From contig NZ_PIPX01000001.1 of the NCBI RefSeq assembly GCF_003987225.1, positions 992,001 to 1,056,000 of the forward strand: a DNA stretch of 64,000 bases, read 5' to 3'. Numbering within the stretch: the stretch's first letter is position 1; every line of letters starts with the position of its first letter. Source of the DNA: Pseudidiomarina homiensis. Its GTDB lineage: Bacteria > Pseudomonadota > Gammaproteobacteria > Enterobacterales > Alteromonadaceae. Below are positions 28,159-37,919 of this stretch, piece after piece. A program made the position numbers and the translations under genes. The notes beneath the pieces were generated by a model. The model made no database searches and had not been told where the DNA came from. It was given only the letters and a program-made list of their open reading frames with translations.

Positions 28159-28602
28159 CTAGTCTTCCAACTGCAAGCGTTGCCGCCAAAACAAACAACG
28201 TTCGGCGGCCTCGTGCTCGGTATACGGCTGCCGCGGCGAGTGCCCCCACACTGGGCCCGGCCATGCTGGGTCTTGCGGATGACGCAACACCACATGTATA
28301 TGCAGTTGCGCGACCACATTGCCAAGTGCCCCCACGTTTAGTTTAGCCTGCGGTTGCCACTGTTTTAAGGCACGACTTACTTGCTGAATTTCAGCAGCCA
28401 ACTGTACTTGCTCCACCTCTGGAAGCTCCAGAAATTCGACCACTAAAGGCTTTCGGGGCACCAAAATCAGCCAGTCGTAACGCACATCATCAAACAGCAA
28501 CACCTCACACAATGGCAATGCACCTAGTCGCAAAGTATCGTGCGCTAACCGCTGATCGAGGGTGAAGGCATTACTTTCATTCGCAGGTTTGTTATAACCC
28601 AT
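28159..28602 (-). CDS. HIT-domain protein
   Basis: 147 residues. Histidine-triad nucleotide hydrolase/transferase fold: N-terminal LPLCEVLLFDDVRYDWLILVPR and the signature QLHIHVVLR. The canonical HxHxH motif reads QxHxH here, so the first His is replaced by Gln while the central catalytic His is kept. Substrate unknown. Runs convergent with fldB, divergent from the metalloprotease gene; no terminator is visible between it and fldB. Confidence 0.82.
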   Translation of the reverse strand: MGYNKPANESNAFTLDQRLAHDTLRLGALPLCEVLLFDDVRYDWLILVPRKPLVVEFLELPEVEQVQLAAEIQQVSRALKQWQPQAKLNVGALGNVVAQLHIHVVLRHPQDPAWPGPVWGHSPRQPYTEHEAAERCLFWRQRLQLED

Positions 28603-28645
28603 ACATGACTCTCTTATTCTTCATGCTTTCTTTAAGGACAACCTC

Positions 28646-31018
28646 ATGAAACACTTCATGTCGGCATTGCTGGTTATGGTTTGTTGGCTTGCGAGTAACA
28701 CGGCGTACGCGAACACCCCAACCATCAATGAATTTACCGAATCGATGCAGCCCCACCAAGGCTTTTTTACTTTTTATCATGATAGCCAGAACGGTAACGT
28801 GTATCTGCAAGTACCGCGAGCACCACAAAAGTTTATTTTCCAAACCAGCCTACCATGGGGCTTGGGTTCCAATGACATCGGACTCGATCGTGGGCAACTT
28901 GGAGCCACCCGACTCGCGAGTTTTTACTTGGAAGGTAACAAAGCACTGTTAATGCATCACAACACCTTCTTCCGCGCCAATTCGGATAATACCGCCGAGC
29001 GGACGAGTATCGATGAAGCCTTTGCCGACTCAGTGATTGCTGGTTTTAGCGTGGTTGCAGCGAATGAGACAGCCGTGCTCATTGACTACACGCCTTTCCT
29101 ACTCAGTGACACCCATGGCGTTGTTCAGCGCTTGCAACAAACCGAACAAGGTAGCTATAAAGTTGCCGCGGATCGCAGTGTGGTTTATCCAGCGCGCAGT
29201 AAAGCTTTCGTCGACAATACCGAGCTGGAGGCGAAGGTCACTTTTAGTGGACAAGGTAAAGGTCGCTATGTGCGCCAAGTTGCACCGGATGCTGATCACC
29301 TAACCCTACACCTGCATCATTCGTTCATTCGCTTGCCTGACGACAATTACACGCCACGTGAGTTTCATCCACAAAGTGGCTTCTGGGCTGAAGAGCATCG
29401 CGATTACGCAGCACCGCTAGGTCAGCCCATGGCGGTAAAATACATTCCTCGTCATCGTTTACAAAAAGGCGAGACCATTACCTATTACCTTGACCCAGGG
29501 GTGCCCGAGCCCGTCCGCACCGCTTTGCTTGATGGTGCGCGCTGGTGGCAGGATGCGTTTGCGGCAGCCGGTCACCCGAATGGCTTTGCGGTGAAAGAAT
29601 TACCCGCCGCAGCTGACCCCATGGATATTCGCTACAATGTGATTCAGTGGGTCCATCGTGCCACCCGTGGTTGGTCTTACGGTTCATCAGTCATCGACCC
29701 GCGTACTGGTGAGATACTTAAAGGTCATGTGACTTTAGGGTCATTACGTGTGCGTCAAGATATGCTTATCGCGCAAAGCCTATTAGCCCCTTACGCCGAT
29801 GACTTTACTCCGGAACAACAAGAGCAACTCGAAAGTACCATTAAAGCCATGGCGCTGGCACGAATTCGCCAGCTATCAGCGCATGAAGTGGGTCACACCC
29901 TTGGCATTGCGCATAACTTTGCCGCCAGCAGCCGCGATCGCGCCTCGGTGATGGATTACCCACATCCGCTCATTAGCCTAAGCACTGAAAACAATGGCCT
30001 TACCCTTGCCGGCGCTTATGCCGAAGGCATTGGTCTATGGGATAAACAAGTTGTGCGTTATGGCTATGGCGACACGTCCTTAAGCGCCATTCTGGATGAG
30101 AATCAGCAACTTGGCTTAAGCTTTATTTCCGACGCCGATGCACGGCCCGCTGGTGGCGCCCATCCCGATGCGCACCTCTGGGACAATGGCAGCGATGCCG
30201 TTACTGAATTGGAGCGGGTTTTGGCCGTGCGCCGTACCGCACTGCAACAATTCGGGCTCGCCAACCTAGCGAATGGCGCCGTGGTTAGCGACCTGCGTAC
30301 CCTCTTGGTGCCGCTGTATTTGCTGCACCGTTATCAAACCGAAGCCGCGGTAAAAATGCTCGCTGGTGTGCACTACAACTATGCAGTGAAGACCGCGGAC
30401 AGCAGTGCCGCAGATGTAGCTACGCGACCAGTCAATGCAGCACAGCAACAGCGAGCTCTCGCCATTCTTACAGCGACCTTGACCACCGAACATTTGCAGC
30501 TACCACAGGCCGTTGAGAAATTATTATTGCCGTATGCCTATGGCAGCAGCGCTACCCGAGAGAATTTTACTGGGTATACGAGTTTGGTACCGGACGCAGA
30601 CACCATGGCGGCCAGTACCGCCCGTTTCACCCTGCAGTTATTGTTAGATCCAGCTCGCCTGGAGCGCTTAGCGCAACAACAACGATTTGATGCCGATATC
30701 CCGTCTGTCACCGACGTACTTGCGAGCATCGCCACTGCAGCGATCGCACCAGCGCACAAGGTTAATGCCAGTAGCACCGAACAACGTTTGGCTTTTGAGG
30801 CATTGACGGCAGTAGTTGAGCTCTCTACAAAAGCACCGACGGGTGTCGTCAAATCAGCGACCTTCGTGTTTTTGCAAGAGCAACTCGAGCGCTGGCAACA
30901 GCAACCCGTAAGTGCGCATCAGCGTTTCATTGTGCGCGCTTTGCAAGGCCTCTTACATGAACAACGCGACTGGCCACTGACACCAGCTCCAGCTTTGCCG
31001 CCGGGCTCGCCCATTTAG
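28646..31018 (+). CDS. secreted zinc metalloprotease, metzincin type (DUF5117-like)
   Basis: 790 residues with a signal peptide (MKHFMSALLVMVCWLASNTAYA). Residues 413-423 read HEVGHTLGIAH, the metzincin zinc motif with three His ligands and the catalytic Glu; SVMDYPHP about 25 residues on is the Met-turn. The large N-terminal beta-rich part (QNGNVYLQVPRAPQKFIFQTSLPWGLGSNDIG split over about 200 residues) and overall size fit the uncharacterised DUF5117/DUF4953 secreted metalloprotease family. AAGGA lies seven nt before the ATG. Likely periplasmic or outer-membrane associated. Confidence 0.85.
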   Translation: MKHFMSALLVMVCWLASNTAYANTPTINEFTESMQPHQGFFTFYHDSQNGNVYLQVPRAPQKFIFQTSLPWGLGSNDIGLDRGQLGATRLASFYLEGNKALLMHHNTFFRANSDNTAERTSIDEAFADSVIAGFSVVAANETAVLIDYTPFLLSDTHGVVQRLQQTEQGSYKVAADRSVVYPARSKAFVDNTELEAKVTFSGQGKGRYVRQVAPDADHLTLHLHHSFIRLPDDNYTPREFHPQSGFWAEEHRDYAAPLGQPMAVKYIPRHRLQKGETITYYLDPGVPEPVRTALLDGARWWQDAFAAAGHPNGFAVKELPAAADPMDIRYNVIQWVHRATRGWSYGSSVIDPRTGEILKGHVTLGSLRVRQDMLIAQSLLAPYADDFTPEQQEQLESTIKAMALARIRQLSAHEVGHTLGIAHNFAASSRDRASVMDYPHPLISLSTENNGLTLAGAYAEGIGLWDKQVVRYGYGDTSLSAILDENQQLGLSFISDADARPAGGAHPDAHLWDNGSDAVTELERVLAVRRTALQQFGLANLANGAVVSDLRTLLVPLYLLHRYQTEAAVKMLAGVHYNYAVKTADSSAADVATRPVNAAQQQRALAILTATLTTEHLQLPQAVEKLLLPYAYGSSATRENFTGYTSLVPDADTMAASTARFTLQLLLDPARLERLAQQQRFDADIPSVTDVLASIATAAIAPAHKVNASSTEQRLAFEALTAVVELSTKAPTGVVKSATFVFLQEQLERWQQQPVSAHQRFIVRALQGLLHEQRDWPLTPAPALPPGSPI

Positions 31019-31035
31019 GCTGATTACTTAGCAAA

Positions 31036-31071
31036 AAAAAAAGCGCCCTGCATCGCAGCGGCGCTTTTTTT
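31036..31071 (+). terminator. bidirectional Rho-independent terminator
   Basis: Stem AAAAAAGCGCC / GGCGCTTTTTT with an inner CTGC/GCAG helix, between the convergent metalloprotease and M28 peptidase genes. A-run and T-run flank it on both strands. Confidence 0.9.
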
Positions 31072-31089
31072 ATCAGTGCAATTGTCGCT

Positions 31090-32724
31090 TTAATCTAGAT
31101 CGGCAAAAAACGAGTCCGGCAACCATCGTGGACGTTGCTCATCGTTGGCAATCGTTTTACCAATCTCAAAGTTAATATTGGTAAACACCACACCAGCCTC
31201 ATAGTTGATGGGCAAGCTCGGTTGATCGCTTGGACGGTGATAGTGCTCAGCGAAGAACTCGCCCCAGATCTTGCCGCCATCTTCATCTTCACCTTTAGCG
31301 GTAAAACCAGTCATTAAGAAAACCGCTGGAACGCCTTTTTTCACAAACGGATAATGATCTGAACGGGTAAAAATAGCTTGTTCTGGCATCGGATCTTCAC
31401 TCAACTCGATACCGTATTGCCCTGCTGCCTCAGCCACTGAGTCACCCAACGTTGAATGGGTAGAGCCAAACGCGATAACGTCAGCAAAGTCATACAACAA
31501 CACCGGCATATCCAAGTTTACGTTTGCAACAATCTGCTGTAACGGTACGGTTGGGTAGTGGGCAAAATAATCGGCCCCCAACAAGCCACGTTCTTCGGCG
31601 GTGACTGACAGGAACAAAATGGAGCGCTTCGGGCGTTCTTCAGCTTCAACGAACATGCGCGCCGTTTCCAGTAACACGCTCACACCGCTGGCGTTATCCA
31701 TGGCGCCATTGTTGATATGATCATCTTGGCTCAAGTCTTGGGTTACGCCGATGTGATCCGAGTGTGCGGTATACAACACATACTCGTTCTGCAATTCCGC
31801 ATCAGCACCTGGCAAAATCGCTGCCACATTCGGGCTAGAGATCTCTTCATGGCTTGATTGACGCGCTAAAGTGACCTTGCTATTCAGTTCGAATGGCTTT
31901 GGCTGTTCACCTTTTTCAAGCTGTGCAAACACCTCATCCAAACTAATCGCAGCATTTGCGAACAACGATTCTGCGGCACGATAGTCAACATAAGCAGAAC
32001 CTTGTAACTTTTTGTACGTCACATTAGGTTCACCCTCTGGATTTAACCAGGTCACCCGCGGTGCACGTTGATACATCGCACTCACTTTGAATGGGCGAAC
32101 TTCTTCACGCATTGGTGTATGCAGTGTGATAACACCAACGGCACCACGCTCCGCAGCAAATTTAGTTTTACTACTGTTTAAATGTGCCCCCTCTTCACTT
32201 GGAAGCTCCTCCGGGCGACCAGAAACCATCATGACCACTTTGCCATCCACATCAACGTTGGCATAGTCATTCAAGCCAAACTCTTCGGACACCAAACCAT
32301 AACCGACAAAAACAACCGGTGCGGTGACCGTCGACTCAGTAGTATAAGCACTTGGTCCGGTAAGAAACTCTTCACCATATTCAAGTTCAAAAGTTTCAGA
32401 ACCGGTATCGACGATCATTTTCGCGCTACCTTCGACCAATGAACTACGCCGAAACGCAATACGCTGATAATAACTGCCGTTATCGCCTGCTGGCTCTAGC
32501 CCTAAAGCTTGAAACTGTGCAGCAATATACTGCGCAGCGATTTCGTGGCCACGACTACCAGTGTCACGTCCTTCTAAGGCATCACTTGCCAGAAATTCTA
32601 AATGCGACTGCAGCGCATTTGCATCAGCCGAGACCGTCGCAGTCTCAGCCTTCGTCGTTTGTTCGCCGCAGGCCGTCAATAACGCAGCCAACGCCGCTGC
32701 GCTGACCCAAGTTTTTACTCGCAT
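31090..32724 (-). CDS. M28 family metallopeptidase, lipoprotein
   Basis: 544 residues. Signal peptide with lipobox ALLTACGEQ. A PA-type insert (about residues 140-230) precedes the di-zinc peptidase core: YTAHSDHIGV, NNGAMDNASGVSVLLE, VTAEERGLLGADYFAHYP with the Glu base, and SDHYPFVKKGVPAVFL with the last His ligand. Such enzymes are aminopeptidases, probably anchored in the envelope. Divergent from the Zur-controlled receptor gene; the Zur box lies about 130 nt upstream of this start, so co-regulation is possible but unproven. Confidence 0.9.
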   Translation of the reverse strand: MRVKTWVSAAALAALLTACGEQTTKAETATVSADANALQSHLEFLASDALEGRDTGSRGHEIAAQYIAAQFQALGLEPAGDNGSYYQRIAFRRSSLVEGSAKMIVDTGSETFELEYGEEFLTGPSAYTTESTVTAPVVFVGYGLVSEEFGLNDYANVDVDGKVVMMVSGRPEELPSEEGAHLNSSKTKFAAERGAVGVITLHTPMREEVRPFKVSAMYQRAPRVTWLNPEGEPNVTYKKLQGSAYVDYRAAESLFANAAISLDEVFAQLEKGEQPKPFELNSKVTLARQSSHEEISSPNVAAILPGADAELQNEYVLYTAHSDHIGVTQDLSQDDHINNGAMDNASGVSVLLETARMFVEAEERPKRSILFLSVTAEERGLLGADYFAHYPTVPLQQIVANVNLDMPVLLYDFADVIAFGSTHSTLGDSVAEAAGQYGIELSEDPMPEQAIFTRSDHYPFVKKGVPAVFLMTGFTAKGEDEDGGKIWGEFFAEHYHRPSDQPSLPINYEAGVVFTNINFEIGKTIANDEQRPRWLPDSFFADLD

Positions 32725-32849
32725 AAGTTCAGGTTCCTATCACTCAAGATCAAAAAATTCGTCCGCTGGAAGTGTACCTAAGCACAACTCAGAACAGAAG
32801 CGATTGCTGTAGAGCTTTGTAATCGTTTGTTTCAAATTCTAAGAAAGGC

Positions 32850-32877
32850 TTGAATTGTTATAGTATAACATTACAAT
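32850..32877 (+). promoter_or_regulatory. promoter of the zinc receptor gene
   Basis: TTGAAT (32850-32855), 16-nt spacer and TACAAT (32872-32877), about 30 nt before the ATG. The whole spacer is occupied by the Zur operator. Confidence 0.65.
32852..32874. promoter_or_regulatory. Zur operator
   Basis: Core TGTTATAGTATAACA is a perfect palindrome around a central G. Compared with the E. coli Zur consensus GAAATGTTATA-N-TATAACATTTC, 20 of the 22 defined positions agree over 32852-32874. It sits between the -35 and -10, where zinc-loaded Zur would block RNA polymerase. Confidence 0.9.
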
Positions 32878-32908
32878 AAATCCAAAATGATCATCCGAGG
32901 ACGCAACT

Positions 32909-35092
32909 ATGATGAAGTACAGCCCGATCGCACTTGTGGTAGCCCAGCTGCTTGCACCTGCAGCCTACGCCCAAGATGAGAACAAAGATGAACAACACCA
33001 ACACGAAAATACTGAAGTTATTGTGATCAACGCATCACCATTAGCACGCACTGAGCTTAACTCAGCGCAGCCAGTATCAGTGATTAGCGGTGATGAACTA
33101 CGTGAAAAACAAGCCCACACGCTTGGTGAAACCCTTGCGCATGAACCTGGTATTAACTCGACCCATTTCGCTCGTGTTGCCTCTAGTCCCATTATCCGCG
33201 GCCTTGATGGTCCGCGTGTCAAAGTAACCCAGAATGGCCTAGATAGCGCGGACGTATCGCGCGGCAGCCCTGATCATGCTGTCACCACCGAGACATCGGT
33301 GGCACAACAAATTGAAATTCTTCGTGGTCCCGCAACCTTGCTGTACGGCAGTGGCGCTATTGGAGGAGTTGTGAATGTCGTCGATGAACGCATCGCTCAA
33401 GAACATGTTGGTGGCACCCGCGGCTTTTTCGGCGGTAACCTAGCAAGCGTCGATGATTTACGTGATGTGAATGCCGGCGTAAGTACTGACATCGGCAATA
33501 CAGTATTACACGTCGATGGCTTCGCCCGTAGTAGTGACGACTACCAAGTACCAAGTTTCACCAACGATGAAGGCGAAACAACCGACACCATTGAGAACTC
33601 TTTCGTTGATGCGCAAGGTGGTACTCTTGGTTTAAGTTACTTATTTGACGGCGGCTTCATCGGTGCATCCTACGCACGCCTTGACCAAGAATACGGCATT
33701 CCAGGCCACCATGCACATGAAGAAGAACATGGTGAAGAGGAGCACAGCGACGAACCACACGAAGAAGAAGCACACGAAGAGGAAACCGGTCCATTCGCCG
33801 ATCTCAAACAAAACCGCTGGCAACTGCATGCCGGTCTAGAAAACCCATGGCAAGGTGTTGAACAACTCTCGGTTCGTTACGCTTACACTGACTATCAGCA
33901 TCAAGAAATCGAAGATGCCGCGCCGTCAACCACCTTCACTAACGAACAGCACGAACTCCGCGTGACCGCCAACCATCAGCTTACCGACCAATGGTACGGT
34001 GCTTTTGGTTACCACGGCTTCTTGCAGGAGCAAGCAGCTTTTGGCGAGGAAGCCTATACACCGGCCAGCGAAACTGACCGCCACGGCCTCTTTTGGTTGA
34101 TCGAAACACGGGAGAATAAACTTAATTACCAACTCGGTGTACGTTATGAGAATGTCAGCATCAACGCTCCAACCGTAGAACTCGGTCGCCAACAACATGA
34201 CTTTGACCCATTATCGGCATCATTCGGCGTAACCTATCAATGGCACCCTGCTGTTATGTTCAATGCCAATTACAGTTTCGCGCAGCGCGCACCATCGGCG
34301 AACGAAATTTTTGCCAACGGCGCACACTTAGCAACACAAACCTATGAGTTAGGCCTGAACTACGACGTTCACGCAGAAGCTGAACATTTGTACGTGATTG
34401 AGCCTAATGAACGTTCGATCGAACTCGAAACCTCACATTCTTTAGACCTTGGGGCACACTTTGAAACGGGTGAAAATCACTTAAACATTAACCTGTTCGT
34501 TAATCGTGTGAACAACTTTGTGTACGAAAGCTTTACCGGCTTGAACAGCGTTGATTTAGCTTTTGACCACGATGACCACGCCGACGAAGAAGTGCATGAA
34601 GGGGAGCCTGAAGGCGAACACGATCATGAAGAAGGCCTCCCTGTCGTGCAGTACAATCAAGAAGATGTCGTGTTATTTGGTTATGAAATCGATGGTCGTT
34701 GGCAATTAGCACCTAACTGGCGCTTAGATGCCTTTAGCGACTACACTCGCGCATACGCTATCGATAACAACGCAAACCTGCCACGTATTCCCTCACAGCG
34801 TATTGGTGCTGAATTTACCTATAACGAAGGTAACTGGGAATCGAGCCTTGGTTATGTCTGGTATGCAGAACAGAATCGAGTTGCTGCTAACGAAGAGCGT
34901 ACACCAAGTTATGGCCTGCTAAATGCGCAGTTTAACTGGTTCCCGCAAGGCTTCTCACGCTATAACTTAAGTGTGTATGTTAAAGCTGAAAACCTGACCG
35001 ACAAACTCGGCTACGTTCATACCTCGTTCTTGAAGTATGACGCTCCTGTTGCTGGGCGTAACTTCAGTATCGGCTTGCGAGGTGAATTCTAG
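32909..35092 (+). CDS. znuD: ZnuD-like TonB-dependent zinc receptor
   Basis: 727 residues. Signal peptide, His-rich mature start (DENKDEQHQHEN), TonB box TEVIVINAS, plug domain with LRGPATLLYGSGAIGGVVNVVD, then a 22-strand-type barrel ending in FSIGLRGEF. Two loops are extremely rich in His, Glu and Asp: about residues 268-297 (HHAHEEEHGEEEHSDEPHEE) and 553-576 (DHDDHADEEVHEGEPEGE), as in zinc receptor ZnuD. Together with the Zur box this supports outer-membrane zinc uptake. One cognate ligand other than zinc ions, such as a zinc chelate, remains possible. Confidence 0.88.
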   Translation: MMKYSPIALVVAQLLAPAAYAQDENKDEQHQHENTEVIVINASPLARTELNSAQPVSVISGDELREKQAHTLGETLAHEPGINSTHFARVASSPIIRGLDGPRVKVTQNGLDSADVSRGSPDHAVTTETSVAQQIEILRGPATLLYGSGAIGGVVNVVDERIAQEHVGGTRGFFGGNLASVDDLRDVNAGVSTDIGNTVLHVDGFARSSDDYQVPSFTNDEGETTDTIENSFVDAQGGTLGLSYLFDGGFIGASYARLDQEYGIPGHHAHEEEHGEEEHSDEPHEEEAHEEETGPFADLKQNRWQLHAGLENPWQGVEQLSVRYAYTDYQHQEIEDAAPSTTFTNEQHELRVTANHQLTDQWYGAFGYHGFLQEQAAFGEEAYTPASETDRHGLFWLIETRENKLNYQLGVRYENVSINAPTVELGRQQHDFDPLSASFGVTYQWHPAVMFNANYSFAQRAPSANEIFANGAHLATQTYELGLNYDVHAEAEHLYVIEPNERSIELETSHSLDLGAHFETGENHLNINLFVNRVNNFVYESFTGLNSVDLAFDHDDHADEEVHEGEPEGEHDHEEGLPVVQYNQEDVVLFGYEIDGRWQLAPNWRLDAFSDYTRAYAIDNNANLPRIPSQRIGAEFTYNEGNWESSLGYVWYAEQNRVAANEERTPSYGLLNAQFNWFPQGFSRYNLSVYVKAENLTDKLGYVHTSFLKYDAPVAGRNFSIGLRGEF

Positions 35093-35194
35093 CGCAAACC
35101 CGCTGCGCTTTATCGCAGCTTGACCGAGCTCGCTTGCTGCTTTGTTACACTGAGGTCACTATTCGCGAACTTTAGTGTCGACAAGGAAGCAGCA

Positions 35195-37441
35195 ATGCGA
35201 GCTCTGATTTTTACGCTACTCCTAGCTACGCTCACCACCTCTGCCGTTGAGGCGCAGTCCACCGCTGCGGCGGAAAACTTCGGTGAGCAACGGCTGAGCA
35301 TCGAGCGGATGTTTTCTGCTCCTGACCTGACCACCTCAGCGCCAAGTCAACTGCGTTTTTCTCCCGATGGGCAGGTCATCAGTTATTTACGCGGCAGTGC
35401 CGACAACCCCAACATTAATGATTTATGGCTTTACGATATTCGCAAACAAGAACATCGCCGTTTGGTCGCAGCCAGCCAACTGGTTGACGACCCGGCGGCA
35501 ATGTCTGCAAGCGAGCGAGCGCGACGCGAGCGCCTGCGCATCCGCGCCAGCGGCATCGTTGATTATCAATGGGCCAATAACGGCCAGCACTTATTGATTC
35601 CACTCAGTGGTCAGCTCTTTCTCGTCGATCTTAAGTCTGCCAACGTTACCCCATTAACTGACAGCAACAGCAGTGTTACCGATGCGCGCTTTTCGCCACA
35701 AAGTAACTTTGTCAGCTTCATTGAACAGAACAGCTTGTTCATCCTCGATCTCGCCGAAAACCGTCGCCAACAAGTGAGCCCAGCAGCCACCGAAACCCTG
35801 CACTACGGCGTGGCCGAGTTTGTTGCGCAGGAAGAAATGAAACGTATGACTGGCTATTGGTGGAGTCCTGATGAGCAAAGTATTGCCTTCACCCGAGTGG
35901 ACACGAGCCCGGTCGATCTACAAACACGTACCGACGTGTACGCCGAGCGCACCGAAGTGGTGCAACAACGTTACCCTTTTACCGGAACAGCGAACGCGGA
36001 TATTGACCTAGGAATTTGGCAGCGCGATAGTGCTGAAACGACTTGGTTGAAACTTGGACAACGGCATCAAGAAGGTTACTTGGCTCGCGTTAAATGGTTA
36101 CCCGATAGCTCTCAGGTCAGCTACCAATGGCAAACCCGCAAGCAACAACAGCTCAGCCTCTATTTACAGCCGCGCACGGGCGGTGACGCGACCGCAATTC
36201 TTAGTGAAAGCAGTAACACTTGGGTGAATTTACATGATGACCTCATCTTCTTAGCCGACGCGCGCCACTTTATTTGGGCCTCTGAACGTAGCGGCTACAA
36301 GCACCTGTATTTATATCGCACCGATGGCAGTTTGATCCGCCAATTGACCAGCGGCGAATGGCAAGTTGATAGTGTTGCCGCCGTCGACGACACCACTGGC
36401 TTTGTGTACTTTATGGGCCGCAAAGAAACGCCACTGGAACGCCACCTCTATCGGGTGAGTATGACCACTACCAACCCGAGCCAACCAACTCAGCTGACCC
36501 AAAGACAAGGTTTTCATACGGTCGATTTTGCCCCCAACCAACGCAGCTATATCGATTACTATTCGAGCAGCACACAACCGCCGCAAGTCAGCTTGCACGG
36601 CCCTACAGGAGAGCGCATTGCCTGGTTGCATGAAAACCAAATTAACGGCAGTCATCCGTTAGCTCCTTACCTTGCACATTGGTCGTACCCGGAGTTCGGT
36701 ACCCTGCGCGCCGACGATGAGCAAATTCTGCATTATAAAGTAACGAAACCTGCGGTCATGGTCGACAACCAAAGTTATCCGGTCGTGGTGATGGTCTACG
36801 GCGGGCCTCGAGCTCAGCGCGTGACCAACAGCTGGGGTGATTATTTTACGCAATACTTGGCACAGCAAGGTTATGTGGTATTCCATCTCGACAATCGCGG
36901 CAGCGGTCATCGCGGCAAACAATTCGAGCAAGTTATCTATCGTAACCTTGCTCAAGCAGAAGTCGCCGACCAAATGAAGGGGGTCGAATTTTTGCGCAGC
37001 TTGCCTTACGTTGCCGATGACAAGATTGGCGTATTTGGGCACAGCTATGGCGGCTACATGGCCTTGCATTTAATTTTACGTGCGCCTGAACACTTCAGCG
37101 CTGCAGTTGCCGGAGCCCCAGTTACCGATTGGCGTTTATACGATACGCATTACACCGAGCGCTATATGGGCACACCGCAAGACAATCCTGACGGTTATCG
37201 GGCAGCCGATGTTTTAACCTACGCCAAAGACCTCAAACAACCGCTGTTGATTTATCATGGAATGGCGGATGACAACGTGCTTTACACTCATACAGCTAAG
37301 CTGACGTATGCCTTGCAGCAAGCAATGTTGCCGTTCGAGCTTATGGCTTACCCAGGCAAGCAACATGGGCTTCGCGGGCGCGAAACGTCAATACATCGGT
37401 ACCAGATGATCGCAGACTTTTTTGCCCGCCACTTACAATAA
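35195..37441 (+). CDS. S9 family dipeptidyl peptidase IV-like serine peptidase
   Basis: 748 residues. Signal peptide (MRALIFTLLLATLTTSAVEA), N-terminal eight-bladed propeller (LRFSPDGQVISYLRG; AEFVAQEEMKRMTGYWWSPD with the Glu pair that binds the substrate N-terminus), and C-terminal alpha/beta-hydrolase domain: Ser about 617 in FGHSYGGYMAL, Asp in HGMADDNV, His in GKQHGLRG. Releases N-terminal dipeptides, often X-Pro, in the periplasm. ATG 35195 has AAGGA upstream; the open frame from 35120 lacks a signal peptide. Confidence 0.92.
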   Translation: MRALIFTLLLATLTTSAVEAQSTAAAENFGEQRLSIERMFSAPDLTTSAPSQLRFSPDGQVISYLRGSADNPNINDLWLYDIRKQEHRRLVAASQLVDDPAAMSASERARRERLRIRASGIVDYQWANNGQHLLIPLSGQLFLVDLKSANVTPLTDSNSSVTDARFSPQSNFVSFIEQNSLFILDLAENRRQQVSPAATETLHYGVAEFVAQEEMKRMTGYWWSPDEQSIAFTRVDTSPVDLQTRTDVYAERTEVVQQRYPFTGTANADIDLGIWQRDSAETTWLKLGQRHQEGYLARVKWLPDSSQVSYQWQTRKQQQLSLYLQPRTGGDATAILSESSNTWVNLHDDLIFLADARHFIWASERSGYKHLYLYRTDGSLIRQLTSGEWQVDSVAAVDDTTGFVYFMGRKETPLERHLYRVSMTTTNPSQPTQLTQRQGFHTVDFAPNQRSYIDYYSSSTQPPQVSLHGPTGERIAWLHENQINGSHPLAPYLAHWSYPEFGTLRADDEQILHYKVTKPAVMVDNQSYPVVVMVYGGPRAQRVTNSWGDYFTQYLAQQGYVVFHLDNRGSGHRGKQFEQVIYRNLAQAEVADQMKGVEFLRSLPYVADDKIGVFGHSYGGYMALHLILRAPEHFSAAVAGAPVTDWRLYDTHYTERYMGTPQDNPDGYRAADVLTYAKDLKQPLLIYHGMADDNVLYTHTAKLTYALQQAMLPFELMAYPGKQHGLRGRETSIHRYQMIADFFARHLQ

Positions 37442-37482
37442 GATATACTAAGCGCATCGATAATCCTCAAGGAGTGAAACTG

Positions 37483-37881
37483 ATGCGCTTTTTATCTCGC
37501 CGTTTGGTCATGCCGAATGATCTGAACTTTGCTGGCTCTTTATTTGGTGGCCGAATTCTCGAATGGATTGACGAAGAAGCCTACATCTTCGCTGCGTGCC
37601 AGCTCGACGCCAAAAGCCTCGTTACCAAACATATCGGCGCAATTAGTTTCGAAACGTCAGCCTACCAAGGCGATGTTGTGGAATTTGGTTTAGGTGTGAA
37701 AAAAGCCGGTCGCACGTCGGTTACCCTCACCTGCGTGGTGCGTAATAAGCAGACCAAGCAAAATATCTGCGTTGCCGATGACATCGTGTTTGTCCATATC
37801 GACCCCGCCACACGAGCACCGCAACCTCATGGCAAAACCCTTGCCGAACTCGAGTCCATTAAAATAGAAACGCCGGAATAA
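37483..37881 (+). CDS. hotdog-fold acyl-CoA thioesterase
   Basis: 132 residues. N-terminal MPNDLNFAGSLFGGRILEWIDEEAYI is the BACH/YciA-type thioesterase signature, with the catalytic Asp/Glu in the central helix. Cleaves fatty acyl-CoA; chain preference unknown. AAGGAG lies eight nt before ATG 37483; a GTG three codons earlier overlaps that ribosome site. Confidence 0.87.
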   Translation: MRFLSRRLVMPNDLNFAGSLFGGRILEWIDEEAYIFAACQLDAKSLVTKHIGAISFETSAYQGDVVEFGLGVKKAGRTSVTLTCVVRNKQTKQNICVADDIVFVHIDPATRAPQPHGKTLAELESIKIETPE

Positions 37882-37895
37882 ATCCGGCGTTTTTT
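37868..37895 (+). terminator. Rho-independent terminator of the thioesterase gene
   Basis: Stem AAACGCCGGA / TCCGGCGTTT with a five-nt loop and a T-run. The thioesterase TAA lies in the loop, so the stem begins within the last codons. The convergent aminopeptidase ends 25 nt on. Confidence 0.9.
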
Positions 37896-37919
37896 CTTTC
37901 TGGCGTGCTTGCCGTGTTA

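Noticed and set aside
33641..33829. Phe/Val-rich minus-strand frame in the zinc receptor gene
   Set aside because: It is the complement of the His/Glu-rich loop codons.
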